A stretch of DNA of 64,000 bases from Sulfitobacter sp043557345 (lineage in GTDB: Bacteria; Pseudomonadota; Alphaproteobacteria; Rhodobacterales; Rhodobacteraceae): assembly GCF_043557345.1 (NCBI RefSeq), contig NZ_JBIFFV010000001.1, positions 124,001-188,000 on the forward strand. The letters are read 5' to 3'. The translations under genes and the position numbers were made by a program. The notes below the pieces were generated by a model that was not told the DNA's origin, made no database searches, and saw nothing but the letters and a program-made list of their open reading frames with translations. This document shows, piece by piece, positions 41,025 through 49,845 of the stretch (positions are counted from its first letter, which is position 1; every line of letters starts with the position of its first letter).

Positions 41025-41618
41025 ATGATTGAGACCGGCTTTCACGATGTCCCCCCCGGCAAACTCGCCGTGGTGGTGACCCATCTTGAGATGGACGCCA
41101 AACCCAGCCTGCGGGAGGTGCCCCTGCCTGAGGGTGTCGCCTTTCGGAAGGTCACACCGACGCCCGGCTGGTTCCGCGACATTTTCCGGCGCGTCGGGAT
41201 GGATTGGCTCTGGTACGGGCGGCTCAAGCTGGATGACGCAGCCCTTACCGCGCTGCTGCAAGACCCGGCGCGGGACTTCTATACGCTGACCCGCGATGGC
41301 AAGGATGAGGCGCTGCTCGAGTTGAACTTTGCCGAAGACGGCAGCTGCGAGCTGGCCTATTTCGGGCTAACCTCTGCGCTGATCGGCAGCGGCGCGGGGC
41401 GGTATCTGATGAACCAAGCGATCACGCTGGCATGGGAAAAACCAATCACCCGGTTGCACCTGCACACTTGCACCAACGACAGCCCGCAGGCGCTTGGCTT
41501 TTATGTGCGGTCAGGTTTCACCCCAGTGCGCCGTCAGGTCGAGATTGACGACGATCCGCGCCTAACGGGGTTGTTGCCGCGCGACGCGGCACCGCAAGTG
41601 CCGCTTATCGAGGCATAA
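41025..41618 (+). CDS. GNAT family N-acetyltransferase
   Basis: A 197-residue acetyltransferase-like protein. The region AYFGLTSALIGSGAGRYLMNQAI provides the acetyl-CoA pyrophosphate loop in the form GSGAGRYL, and HTCTNDSPQALGFYVRSGF is the usual C-terminal GNAT motif. The substrate is unknown. It is the last gene of the nth-kinase-GNAT run, 2 bp after the kinase, and is convergent with the secreted protein gene 13 bp downstream. Confidence 0.88.
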   Translation: MIETGFHDVPPGKLAVVVTHLEMDAKPSLREVPLPEGVAFRKVTPTPGWFRDIFRRVGMDWLWYGRLKLDDAALTALLQDPARDFYTLTRDGKDEALLELNFAEDGSCELAYFGLTSALIGSGAGRYLMNQAITLAWEKPITRLHLHTCTNDSPQALGFYVRSGFTPVRRQVEIDDDPRLTGLLPRDAAPQVPLIEA

Positions 41619-41631
41619 GACTGCCGCCGGA

Positions 41632-42114
41632 TCACCGAACCGGCGTGCACTCCGCCCCTTGGAAACAGGCGATCACCTTATCCACCACGGCAGGCTTCGG
41701 AGAGCCGAAGAGGTCGCCCCCGCAGGGGTTGCTTTCCAGCGCATAGGCCCCATCCGGCTTGCGTTCGAGGAAGGCCAAAACATCCCCCTCTTCGGCAGAG
41801 CCGCACCACGGGCCGAAACACTGAACGTTGAGCGTCAAAGGCTGGTCAAAGGGCACGTCAAAGCCCCCTTCCGACAGTGCCTTGCCACTGATCTGTGCCC
41901 GGATCGGCGTCTCTTCGGGTGGGTTGATCCCAATGGTGCCACCCTTTGGCAGGGCGCTGGCATCAAAGGTCAGACGCCCCTGCACCACGACATAGCTTTC
42001 CTCGGCCTTGGCCGCGCGCTGATAGGTCGCCTCGACCGAATGGGGCAGGCAACTGAGCGCAAGCGCGGGCAGCGGGGCCAATGTGGCGAGGGCGCAGGCG
42101 ATGATCCGTGTCAT
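41632..42114 (-). CDS. Conserved secreted protein of unknown function
   Basis: A 160-residue protein with a signal peptide (MTRIIACALATLAPLPALA, cleavage expected near LALS). The mature part has five or six cysteines (for example VQCFGPWCGSAEEGD and NPCGGD), which could form disulfides in the periplasm, and is predicted to be mostly beta. I do not recognise a family. Its ATG overlaps the rppH stop by 4 bp, so it is coexpressed with the RNA pyrophosphohydrolase, though no functional link is obvious. Confidence 0.8.
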   Translation of the reverse strand: MTRIIACALATLAPLPALALSCLPHSVEATYQRAAKAEESYVVVQGRLTFDASALPKGGTIGINPPEETPIRAQISGKALSEGGFDVPFDQPLTLNVQCFGPWCGSAEEGDVLAFLERKPDGAYALESNPCGGDLFGSPKPAVVDKVIACFQGAECTPVR

Positions 42115-42593
42115 AACTTCTCCTCAAACTCTTCAAGAACCGCCGCATAGACCGCGCGTTTGAACGGCACGATATTCGCAACCAGTTGATCTGCGGGCAT
42201 CCAGCGCCATTCCGAGAATTCAGGTTCGGCCGTCTGGATATTGACCTGATCGTCCTGCCCCAGAAAACGCATGAGGAACCATTTCTGTTCCTGCCCCCGG
42301 TAGCGGCCCCTCCAGATGTTGGGCACCAGATCATGGGGCAGATCATAGGGCAGCCAGCTTGTCGTCTCGGCTTCGATCCGCACCAGATCGCGCGGGATGC
42401 CGGTTTCCTCCTCCAACTCGCGCAGGGCCGCATCGCGCGCGGCCTCGCCCTTGTCGACCCCGCCTTGGGGCATCTGCCACGCGTCCTGATCCCGGTCGCG
42501 CCGCTGGCCGACAAAGACCTCCCCCTCGGCATTCACCAGCATCACGCCGACGCAGGGGCGGTAGGGCAGTTTGGCAATCTCTTCGGGGGTCAT
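42111..42593 (-). CDS. rppH: RNA pyrophosphohydrolase (Nudix)
   Basis: RppH removes pyrophosphate from the 5' end of mRNAs and so starts their decay. The 160-residue length, the N-terminal YRPCVGVMLVN, and the Nudix box in GGVDKGEAARDAALRELEEETG are typical; WQMPQGGVD is the RppH form of the box entry. A clear AGGAG lies about ten bases before the ATG. The gene precedes the secreted protein gene in a two-gene unit and is divergent from the FadH-like gene. Confidence 0.93.
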   Translation of the reverse strand: MTPEEIAKLPYRPCVGVMLVNAEGEVFVGQRRDRDQDAWQMPQGGVDKGEAARDAALRELEEETGIPRDLVRIEAETTSWLPYDLPHDLVPNIWRGRYRGQEQKWFLMRFLGQDDQVNIQTAEPEFSEWRWMPADQLVANIVPFKRAVYAAVLEEFEEKL

Positions 42594-42774
42594 GAAGGCT
42601 GGTCTCCTAAGTGGTGTTCATGACGGAGTTAGCACGACCACGGGGCGGCTCAAAGCGATCACATTGCGGCTTTGACGTTTCGGCAGCCGCATCCTTGACG
42701 CGGCGTTTCGCGTGACTTGCCCTGCCGTTTCCGGTGGTGTCACAGTGACCCAGCCCACCCAGAAAGGTAAAGCC

Positions 42775-44802
42775 ATGTCCGACTATCCCCACCTGCTTGC
42801 CCCGCTCGATCTGGGTTTCACCACGCTGAAGAACCGGCTTTTGATGGGCTCGATGCACACCGGGTTGGAGGAGACCGGCGACTGGAACCGCGTGGCCGAG
42901 TTCTACGCAGCACGGGCGCGGGGCGATGTGGGGCTGATGGTCACGGGCGGCATCGGGCCGAACCGCGAGGGCGCCGTGGCGCATGGCGCAGCGATGATGG
43001 TCAGCCAGAAGGACGTGGACAACCACAGCATCATCACCCAGCGGGTGCATGAGGCGGGCGGCAAGATTGCCATGCAGATCCTGCACGCGGGCCGCTACGC
43101 CTTCACCCCCGAATGCGTGGCCCCGAGCGCGGTAAAATCCCCGATCTCCATGTTCGCGCCCAAGGAGCTGGACGAGGAAGGCATCGAGAAACAGATCAGC
43201 GACATCGCCGCCTGCGCCCTGCGCGCCCGCGAGGCGGGCTATGACGGGGTCGAGATCATGGGCTCAGAGGGCTATTTCCTGAACCAGTTCCTCGTCACCC
43301 ATACCAACAAACGCGAGGACCGCTGGGGCGGATCTTACGAGAACCGCATGCGCCTGCCGCTCGAGGTGGTGCGCCGGGTGCGCGAAACGGTGGGCGAGGA
43401 TTTCATCCTGATCTACCGCCTGTCGATGATCGACCTCGTGCCCAACGGCTCGACCTTCGAAGAGGTCGTGCAACTGGCCCAAGAGGTCGAAAAAGCAGGC
43501 GCCAATATCATCAACACCGGCATCGGCTGGCACGAGGCGCGCATCCCCACGATCGCCACCTCGGTCCCGCGAGCGGCCTTTGCTTGGGTCACGAAAAAGC
43601 TGATGGGCAAGGTGGGCATCCCGCTCATCACCTCGAACCGGATCAACACGCCGCAAGTGGCCGAAGAAGTGCTTGCGACGGGCTGCGCCGACATGGTGAG
43701 CCTCGCCCGCCCGATGCTGGCCGATGCCGATTTCCTCGCCAAGGCGAAGGCGGGCAAAGCCGACCAGATCGCCCCCTGCATCGCCTGCAACCAAGCCTGC
43801 CTCGACCACACCTTCGGTGGCAAGATCTCGACCTGCCTTGTCAACCCGCGCGCCTGTTACGAAACGGAGCTGCGGATCGAACCCGCCGCGAGCCCCAAAT
43901 CCATCGCCGTTGTCGGCGCCGGGCCTGCCGGTCTCTCGGCAGCCATTACGGCGGCGGAGCGCGGCCACAAGGTCACCCTCATGGACCGCGCGAGCGAGAT
44001 CGGCGGTCAGCTCAACCTCGCCAAACAGGTGGCGGGGAAAGAGGAGTTCTGGGGTCTGGTCGATTGGTACCGCACCATGCTCGACGTGCATGGCGTGACC
44101 GTGCAGCTTGAGACCGAAGCAACGGCCGAGGCGCTGTCGGGTTTCGACGAGGTCATCATCGCCACCGGCGTCATGCCGCGCGATCCGCAGATTCCCGGTC
44201 AGGACCGCGACAACGTGGTCAGCTACATCGACGTGCTGAACGGCTCGGCGAAGGTCGGCCAGCGGGTCGCGGTGATCGGCGCGGGCGGGATCGGCTTCGA
44301 CGTCTCCGAACATCTGGTCCACGACGGCGAGAGCAGCACGCTGAACCTGCCCGAGTGGATGCGCGAATGGGGTGTCACGGACCCGGGCGAGCACCGCAGC
44401 GGCCTCGCCCCCGAAGGGCCGCAACCCCCGGCGCCCGCGCGGCAGATCACCATGCTGCAACGCAAGACCAGTAAGCCCGGCAAGGGTCTGGGCAAGACCA
44501 CGGGCTGGATTCACCGCGCCTCGCTCACCATGCGCAACGTCAAGATGATCGCGGGTGTGAACTACGAACAGATCGACGACGCGGGCCTGCATATCTCCTT
44601 TGGCGAAGCGCGCGAGAACCCCACGCTGGTCGAGGCCGACACCATCGTGCTTTGCGCCGGGCAATTGTCCGAACGCAGCCTTGCCGATGCGCTGGAAGCG
44701 CGGGGGCAGACCTGCCACGTGATCGGCGGCGCGGATGTGGCGGCGGAACTCGACGCGAAACGCGCGATCAATCAGGGCACACGTCTGGCCGCGACCCTCT
44801 AA
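42775..44802 (+). CDS. fadH: NADPH-dependent 2,4-dienoyl-CoA reductase-like flavoprotein
   Basis: A 675-residue two-part enzyme: an Old Yellow Enzyme-like FMN barrel (about residues 1-350, with LKNRLLMGSMHTGLEE and FLVTHTNKREDRWGGSYENR), a [4Fe-4S] cysteine cluster (CIACNQACLDHTFGGKISTC), and a C-terminal FAD/NAD(P) module (VVGAGPAGLSAA, VIGAGGIGFDVS). This plan matches E. coli FadH, which reduces 2,4-dienoyl-CoA during breakdown of unsaturated fatty acids; trimethylamine dehydrogenase-like enzymes share it. GAAAGG precedes the ATG at 42775. The gene stands alone. Confidence 0.87.
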   Translation: MSDYPHLLAPLDLGFTTLKNRLLMGSMHTGLEETGDWNRVAEFYAARARGDVGLMVTGGIGPNREGAVAHGAAMMVSQKDVDNHSIITQRVHEAGGKIAMQILHAGRYAFTPECVAPSAVKSPISMFAPKELDEEGIEKQISDIAACALRAREAGYDGVEIMGSEGYFLNQFLVTHTNKREDRWGGSYENRMRLPLEVVRRVRETVGEDFILIYRLSMIDLVPNGSTFEEVVQLAQEVEKAGANIINTGIGWHEARIPTIATSVPRAAFAWVTKKLMGKVGIPLITSNRINTPQVAEEVLATGCADMVSLARPMLADADFLAKAKAGKADQIAPCIACNQACLDHTFGGKISTCLVNPRACYETELRIEPAASPKSIAVVGAGPAGLSAAITAAERGHKVTLMDRASEIGGQLNLAKQVAGKEEFWGLVDWYRTMLDVHGVTVQLETEATAEALSGFDEVIIATGVMPRDPQIPGQDRDNVVSYIDVLNGSAKVGQRVAVIGAGGIGFDVSEHLVHDGESSTLNLPEWMREWGVTDPGEHRSGLAPEGPQPPAPARQITMLQRKTSKPGKGLGKTTGWIHRASLTMRNVKMIAGVNYEQIDDAGLHISFGEARENPTLVEADTIVLCAGQLSERSLADALEARGQTCHVIGGADVAAELDAKRAINQGTRLAATL

Positions 44803-44883
44803 CCTTCGCTCTGCGCGCGCCCTTGCACCCGGCCCGCGCAACCCGCAAAATCACCTGACCGCTTTGCCAGCCGATAGGTGACC

Positions 44884-45825
44884 ATGCCCCTCTGCGTCTT
44901 TGACATATTCGATGACGGCACAACCACGGTGCCCGAAGATACCCAGCTTACCGGGCCTGCGCGCTACCGTTGGTGGCATTTCGACATGGCCGACCCGGCG
45001 CTGGAACCATGGCTTGCCGAACATCTGCCCGAGATCCCGGCGGGCGCATTACTCCAACCCGAAACCCGCCCGCGCTGCGACGAATATGACGACGGGCTGA
45101 TCCTGAACCTGCGAGGCATCAACCTCAACGAGGGGCAACAGGCCGACCAGATGGTCTCGGTCCGGATGTGGGTGACGGATGCGGTGGTGATCACCGTGCG
45201 GATGCGCCGGGTCTTTGCCATAGATGAGCTGCGCGCGCTGGCCGCCGAAAGCAACGCGCCGTCCCGGCCTTCGGCCTTTGTCGAGGCGCTGGTCTCTCGG
45301 CTGACCGCGCGGGTGCAGATCGAAGTGGCGCGGCTGGCGGACCGGACGGCCTTTTACGAGGCCGATCTGGAGGACCATAGCACTCCGCCCCCCAAAGACC
45401 TGCCCGTCACCCGCCGCAGTGCGATCCGGCTGGAACGCTACCTCGCCCCGCAGCGCCATGCGCTTGAGCGGCTGGCCACGCTGGACCTGCCGCTGGTGCC
45501 GGACGTGGACGCGATGAAGCTGCGCGAACTGGCCAACCGCACCGCCATCGTGGTCGAGGAATTGGACGCCCTGCAAGAACGCATCGTCACCGTACAGGAC
45601 GAACACGACAACCAAGTCGCGCAGCGACAGGCGCGGCATGGCTACGTATTGTCCATCGCTGCCGCCGTGTTCCTGCCGCTCGGGTTCTTAACGGGGCTCT
45701 TCGGCGTGAACGTGGGCGGGATGCCGGGGGTGGACGACCCGCGCGCCTTCGCGATCCTGTGCCTTGCCATGGTCGGCCTCGCCGCCATCATGCTGGCCGT
45801 GTTGAAATGGCTGCGCTGGCTGTGA
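44884..45825 (+). CDS. zntB: CorA/ZntB family divalent metal transporter
   Basis: A 313-residue protein with a large cytoplasmic N-terminal domain and two C-terminal membrane segments joined by GVNVGGMPG, the GxN signature in the ZntB form. ZntB proteins move zinc and related divalent ions. An in-frame GTG at 44878 is an alternative start two codons earlier; AGGTG overlaps it, so ATG at 44884 is preferred. Metal specificity cannot be read from the sequence. Confidence 0.85.
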   Translation: MPLCVFDIFDDGTTTVPEDTQLTGPARYRWWHFDMADPALEPWLAEHLPEIPAGALLQPETRPRCDEYDDGLILNLRGINLNEGQQADQMVSVRMWVTDAVVITVRMRRVFAIDELRALAAESNAPSRPSAFVEALVSRLTARVQIEVARLADRTAFYEADLEDHSTPPPKDLPVTRRSAIRLERYLAPQRHALERLATLDLPLVPDVDAMKLRELANRTAIVVEELDALQERIVTVQDEHDNQVAQRQARHGYVLSIAAAVFLPLGFLTGLFGVNVGGMPGVDDPRAFAILCLAMVGLAAIMLAVLKWLRWL

Positions 45826-45969
45826 CGGGCGGGGAAACGGATTGTTCTGCCGTTTCCATGCCATGAACGATCCCCGCAAAGACCACGGGACTGTCTTGCC
45901 TCCGCCCCGATCCTGCCCGAATTGCCGCCCATACCTGACCGCAACAAGATCAATGCGAAGGGACAGGCA

Positions 45970-46875
45970 ATGGACCGCCTTACGGAAATGGAAGCGTTTG
46001 CCACTGTGGTGGATCAAGGCGGCTTTACCGATGCTGCCAAGAAGATGGGGATCTCGAAATCCGCCGTCTCAAAGCATGTCTCCTCGCTTGAGGCGCGCTT
46101 GGGCGCGCGGCTGCTGAACCGCACCACCCGCCGCGTCTCGCCCACCGAGATTGGCCTCGCCTATTACGACCGCGCCCGCCGGGTGCTGAACGACGCAGGC
46201 GAAGCGGATGCGCTGGTCACCTCGATGCAATCCGCGCCTTCGGGACTGCTGCGCATTTCGGTGGCGACGGATTTCGGGGTCAATCACCTCTCGCCCGCGC
46301 TGTCGGACTTTTTGCAGGACTTCCCGGATATCACCGTGAACATGGTGCTGAACAACCGCTACGTCGAGTTGATCTCCGAAGGCTTCGACATGGCCGTGCG
46401 GATCGGGGAGCTGGAAGACAGCACCCTGCGCGCGCGCAAGCTGACCGAGACCACCAAACGTATGATCGCCAGCCCGAAGTATTTCGAGCAATACGGGCGG
46501 CCGGAAAAGATCGACGATCTGAACAATCACAAGCTGCTGCATTACTCGAACCAGTCGTCGGGCAACGTGTGGAAACTGACCGCCCCCTCGGGTGAAAAGC
46601 GGCAGGTGCGCACGGCGGGCTGGCTGTCGGTCAATGACGGGCAGAGCCTTTTGAACGCCGCGATTTCGGGGCTGGGGATCGCCTATCTGCCAAGCTTCCT
46701 CTACGCCGATGCGATGGAGAAAGGGTTGGTCGAGGACGCGATCCCCGATCTGCCGCTGGAAACGCAGGGCATTTACGCCGTCTATCCGCCGGGCCGGTTC
46801 ACCCAGCCCAAGGTGCGGGCATTTATCGACTTTCTAGTGCATGAGTTCGCCGAGAAGGGGCCTGCAGCCTGGTAA
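45970..46875 (+). CDS. LysR family transcriptional regulator
   Basis: A 301-residue LTTR: N-terminal helix-turn-helix (FATVVDQGGFTDAAKKMGISKSAVSKHV... region, about residues 8-66) with LGARLLNRTTRRVSPTEIG, and a C-terminal effector domain from about residue 90 (GLLRISVATDFG). It belongs to the DsdA/PtrR-like group that uses the SKSAVSKHVSSLE helix. The ATG at 45970 has AAGGGA six bases ahead; an upstream start would add 16 residues. The neighbouring genes give no clear target: zntB-like upstream and a repeat element downstream. Confidence 0.9.
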   Translation: MDRLTEMEAFATVVDQGGFTDAAKKMGISKSAVSKHVSSLEARLGARLLNRTTRRVSPTEIGLAYYDRARRVLNDAGEADALVTSMQSAPSGLLRISVATDFGVNHLSPALSDFLQDFPDITVNMVLNNRYVELISEGFDMAVRIGELEDSTLRARKLTETTKRMIASPKYFEQYGRPEKIDDLNNHKLLHYSNQSSGNVWKLTAPSGEKRQVRTAGWLSVNDGQSLLNAAISGLGIAYLPSFLYADAMEKGLVEDAIPDLPLETQGIYAVYPPGRFTQPKVRAFIDFLVHEFAEKGPAAW

Positions 46876-46886
46876 GGGTAGCGCGT

Positions 46887-47165
46887 GCCACCCGGCCGGA
46901 ACGAGTAGCAGGCGCCGGGCCATCACATGCCTGCCCCCCGGCCGATATTGCCACCCGGCCCGAAATCAAGCCGCAGGCGCCGGGCCATCGCCTGCCTGCC
47001 CGTCACGCCAGAGGCGTGCCAGAATATGCTGGGCGCACCTTTGGTGCGACCGGGTAGGCGTTTGGGTGAGGCCGGGTCTGCCTTCGCGAGCGCAGATCAC
47101 GGTTGCACCATAAAGTGGCCCCCCGCACCGCCTGATCGCCAACCCGCGGGCAGGCGATGGCCCTC
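46887..47165 (+). repeat. Dispersed intergenic element, copy A, with partial tandem left arm
   Basis: This gene-free stretch (46876-47214) is filled by a repeat. The part 46941-47165 matches the reverse complement of 63214-63391 throughout, including 33 identical bases (46964-46996 against 63336-63368). Inner ends form a 15-16 bp inverted repeat (GGGCCATCGCCTGCC at 46982 and GGGCAGGCGATGGCCC ending 47163). A first imperfect copy of the left arm lies at 46887-46940, about 63-65 bp upstream of the second. No protein-coding signal is evident. It may be a MITE-like or REP-like element. Confidence 0.8.
47003..47049 (+). repeat. Three consecutive hairpins inserted in copy A
   Basis: Relative to copy B, copy A has about 47 extra bases built of three adjacent hairpins: CACGCC-AGA-GGCGTG (47004-47018), CCAG-AATATG-CTGG (47019-47032) and CGCACC-TTT-GGTGCG (47034-47048). 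The arms of the first and third are six bp and perfect. Confidence 0.75.
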
Positions 47166-47214
47166 TCACAAGACCACCTTTCCTCTCCCCCACCAGCACG
47201 CTATCTCTCCCGCC

Positions 47215-48273
47215 ATGAGCAACATGCGCGAAACCTATGCCCGGCTTGTCGCCGAGGGCAAACTACAGGCCGACCCGGCCCAAGAAACCGTCATGGCCGA
47301 GTTCGACCGCATCCGCGATGCGCTGGCCAACCCGCCGAAGAAAAGCTTTTTCCGCAAGGCCCCAGAGCCGCCCAAGGGCCTGTACCTATGGGGCGGTGTC
47401 GGGCGCGGCAAATCCATGCTGATGGACATGTTCGTGGCGCATCTGCCCGACGTGCCCGCGCGCCGCGTGCATTTCCACGCCTTCATGCAGGAAATCCACA
47501 ACGCCATGCATGAAGTCCGCAAGACCGGCGTTGACGATGCCATCGCGCCCGTGGCCCGGGACGTGGCGGAAAGCGTGCGCCTGCTTGCTTTCGACGAAAT
47601 GCAGATTACCGACATCACCGATGCGATGATCGTGGGCCGCCTGTTCGAAGCGCTCTTCGCCGCGGGCGTCGTGGTGGTCACCACCTCGAACCGCCTGCCC
47701 GATGACCTCTATAAAAACGGCATCAACCGCGAGGTTTTTGTGCCCTTCATCGACCTTATCAAAGAGCGGATGGTGGTGCATGAACTGGCCAGCCCGACCG
47801 ACTACCGCCAGGACCGGCTGGCAGGGTCGCAGGTCTATTTCACCCCCGTCAACGCCGAAAGCCACGCCGCGATGGACGCGGTCTGGGACGATCTTGCAGG
47901 CGTCGAGGGCGAACCGCTGACCTTACACGTCAAGGGCCGCGAAGTGACCATTCCGCAGTATCACAACGGCATGGCCCGCGCGGGTTTTCACGCGCTCTGC
48001 GGCCAGCCCTTGGGCGCGGCGGACTACCTCGCGCTGGCGCAGGCCGTGCGGGTGCTGCTGCTGGACAACATCCCCACCCTTGGCCGGTCGAACTTTAACG
48101 AGGCCAAGCGTTTCGTCACCCTGATCGACGCCCTTTACGAGGCAAAGGTGCGGCTGATCTGTTCCGCCGCCGCCGCGCCGGAAATGCTCTACCTCGAAGG
48201 TGAAGGCACCTTTGAATTCGAGCGTACAGCCTCCCGCCTGCGAGAGATGCAGGGGGAAGACTGGGGACGCTGA
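47215..48273 (+). CDS. zapE: Cell division ATPase ZapE (AFG1/Lace1 family)
   Basis: A 352-residue AAA-like ATPase. Walker A is GGVGRGKSMLMD (near residue 62), Walker B is LLAFDEMQITD, and VVTTSNRLPDDLYKNGINREVFVPFI is a family hallmark. ZapE binds FtsZ under stress in E. coli; mitochondrial homologues act in quality control. No Shine-Dalgarno sequence precedes the ATG at 47215, and an ATG three codons later (47224) is possible. The repeat element lies just upstream, so the promoter may lie inside or beside it. Confidence 0.92.
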   Translation: MSNMRETYARLVAEGKLQADPAQETVMAEFDRIRDALANPPKKSFFRKAPEPPKGLYLWGGVGRGKSMLMDMFVAHLPDVPARRVHFHAFMQEIHNAMHEVRKTGVDDAIAPVARDVAESVRLLAFDEMQITDITDAMIVGRLFEALFAAGVVVVTTSNRLPDDLYKNGINREVFVPFIDLIKERMVVHELASPTDYRQDRLAGSQVYFTPVNAESHAAMDAVWDDLAGVEGEPLTLHVKGREVTIPQYHNGMARAGFHALCGQPLGAADYLALAQAVRVLLLDNIPTLGRSNFNEAKRFVTLIDALYEAKVRLICSAAAAPEMLYLEGEGTFEFERTASRLREMQGEDWGR

Positions 48274-48291
48274 CCGCCCCCTCCTGCCCGA

Positions 48292-48477
48292 TCAGGAATC
48301 ACTGACCGGCTGCATATGCAGGTCATTGCCCTGCAGGAAAGGGTGGTAGGGCCGTTCGACCTCATAAAGCCACCACAGGCCGCCCGCGATAATGGCGAGA
48401 CCTACGGCCATGAAGATAAATTGAAATTTCCGTGCATCGTCCTGATCGTGACGCGCGGACCGGCTGAAATTGCGCAT
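48292..48477 (-). CDS. Small single-span membrane protein
   Basis: A 61-residue protein with a charged N terminus (MRNFSRSARHDQDDARKFQ), one membrane segment (FIFMAVGLAIIAGGLWWLYEV) and a short C-terminal tail. GAGGTG lies six bases before the ATG. I do not recognise a family. It ends 18 bp from the convergent zapE gene and lies between zapE and the folC stop. Coding status rests on the good ribosome site, the clear membrane segment and codon use. Confidence 0.65.
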   Translation of the reverse strand: MRNFSRSARHDQDDARKFQFIFMAVGLAIIAGGLWWLYEVERPYHPFLQGNDLHMQPVSDS

Positions 48478-48573
48478 GGGGACACCTCGGTCAAATTCGA
48501 AAGGGGAGACTTCCGTGGACCAAGATACACCACATCTGCACCTCGCAGCAGCGGCACACCCAAATATGGTTAA

Positions 48574-49845
48574 TTAGACGTTTTCACGCAACACGCTACC
48601 GGCAAGGTAGAGCGAGCCACAGATCAGCACACGCGCATGGGGTTCGCGGGCGATGATCGCCTTAAGCGCCGCCGTGACGGTCTCGGCCTCTGCCGTCTCA
48701 AACCCCACATCGCGCGCCGCTTTCGCCGTCGCCTCGGCGGGCAGGGTCGCCGCCTCGCCGGGGATCGAAACGGCGGTAAGGCTAGCCGCCTCTGCCGCCA
48801 ACGGGCGCAGGTATCCGGCGATGTCCTTGATGTTCAACATGCCGCATATCAGATGCGTGGGGCGCTTCGGCAGGGTGGCCAGTGTGGCCGCCAAAGCCGC
48901 CCCCGCCGCGGGGTTGTGGCCGCCGTCGAGCCACAATTCACCCTCGGGCGCCATACGGGCAAGCGGGCCGTCTGACAGCAGTTGCATCCGCGCGGGCCAC
49001 TGCGCCTGCGTCACGGCAGCCTCACAGGCCTCTGCGTCGACGCCAAGCTGGCGCAGCGCGGCCAGGGCGGCTCCGGCGTTCATGATCTGGTGGTCACCGG
49101 GCAGATTGGGGCGCGGCAGATCAAGCAGGCCGCGCTCATCCTGATAGACCATGCGCCCGGCTTCGGGTGCGACATGCCACTGCTGACCATAGGCCAAGAG
49201 CGGTGCGCCAAGTTTCGCAGCGCGGTCTTCCATCACCTCAAGCGCGGGGTCTTCCTGCGGGCCGACCACACAGGGCACGCGGCGCTTGATAATGCCCGCC
49301 TTTTCGCCCGCGATTTCGGCCAGAGTTTCCCCAAGATACTGCTGGTGATCGACCGACACCGGGGTGATCACGGTCAGGGCGGGATCGACCACATTCGTCG
49401 CGTCGAGCCGCCCGCCAAGACCCACCTCAAGAAGCGTGTAATCGGCAGGCACCCGCGAAAAGGCAAGGATCGCGGCGCAGGTCGTGATCTCGAAATAGGT
49501 GATCTCTTTGCCGCCATTGGCCGCGTGACATTCGTCCAGCACGGCGGCGAGGTCGGGCTCCGAGATCAATGCCCCTGCGACCCGGATACGCTCATGAAAC
49601 CGCGCGAGGTGCGGCGAGGTATAGGCGTGCACCGTCTTTCCCGCCGCCTCCAGACCTGCGCGGATCATCGCTTGGGTCGAGCCTTTGCCATTGGTGCCCG
49701 CGATATGGATCACCGGCGGCAGGTCATTCTGCGGATTGCCCAGAGCATCAAGCAGCCGCCACATCCGGTCAAGCGTCAGGTCGATGATCTTGGGGTGCAG
49801 CGCCATCATCCGTTCAAGGATGACATCGGATGAAGGCGTGCTCAT
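48574..49845 (-). CDS. folC: Folylpolyglutamate synthase / dihydrofolate synthase
   Basis: FolC joins glutamate to dihydropteroate and extends folate polyglutamates. The 423-residue Mur-ligase-like protein has the P-loop HIAGTNGKGSTQAM, the LLEVGLGGRLDATNVV stretch, HQQYLGETLAEIAGEKAGIIK and LDGGHNPAAG in the C-terminal domain. Its ATG overlaps the accD stop by 4 bp; accD-folC adjacency is common in proteobacteria. It is the second gene of this unit. Confidence 0.95.
   Translation of the reverse strand: MSTPSSDVILERMMALHPKIIDLTLDRMWRLLDALGNPQNDLPPVIHIAGTNGKGSTQAMIRAGLEAAGKTVHAYTSPHLARFHERIRVAGALISEPDLAAVLDECHAANGGKEITYFEITTCAAILAFSRVPADYTLLEVGLGGRLDATNVVDPALTVITPVSVDHQQYLGETLAEIAGEKAGIIKRRVPCVVGPQEDPALEVMEDRAAKLGAPLLAYGQQWHVAPEAGRMVYQDERGLLDLPRPNLPGDHQIMNAGAALAALRQLGVDAEACEAAVTQAQWPARMQLLSDGPLARMAPEGELWLDGGHNPAAGAALAATLATLPKRPTHLICGMLNIKDIAGYLRPLAAEAASLTAVSIPGEAATLPAEATAKAARDVGFETAEAETVTAALKAIIAREPHARVLICGSLYLAGSVLRENV

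Noticed and set aside
42607..44841. Minus-strand frames opposite the FadH-like gene
   Set aside because: No motifs, and the plus-strand flavoprotein explains the coding bias.
46927..47200. Open frame extending zapE upstream through the repeat element
   Set aside because: The extension translates the repeat into Pro/Arg-rich sequence without similarity; zapE starts at 47215.
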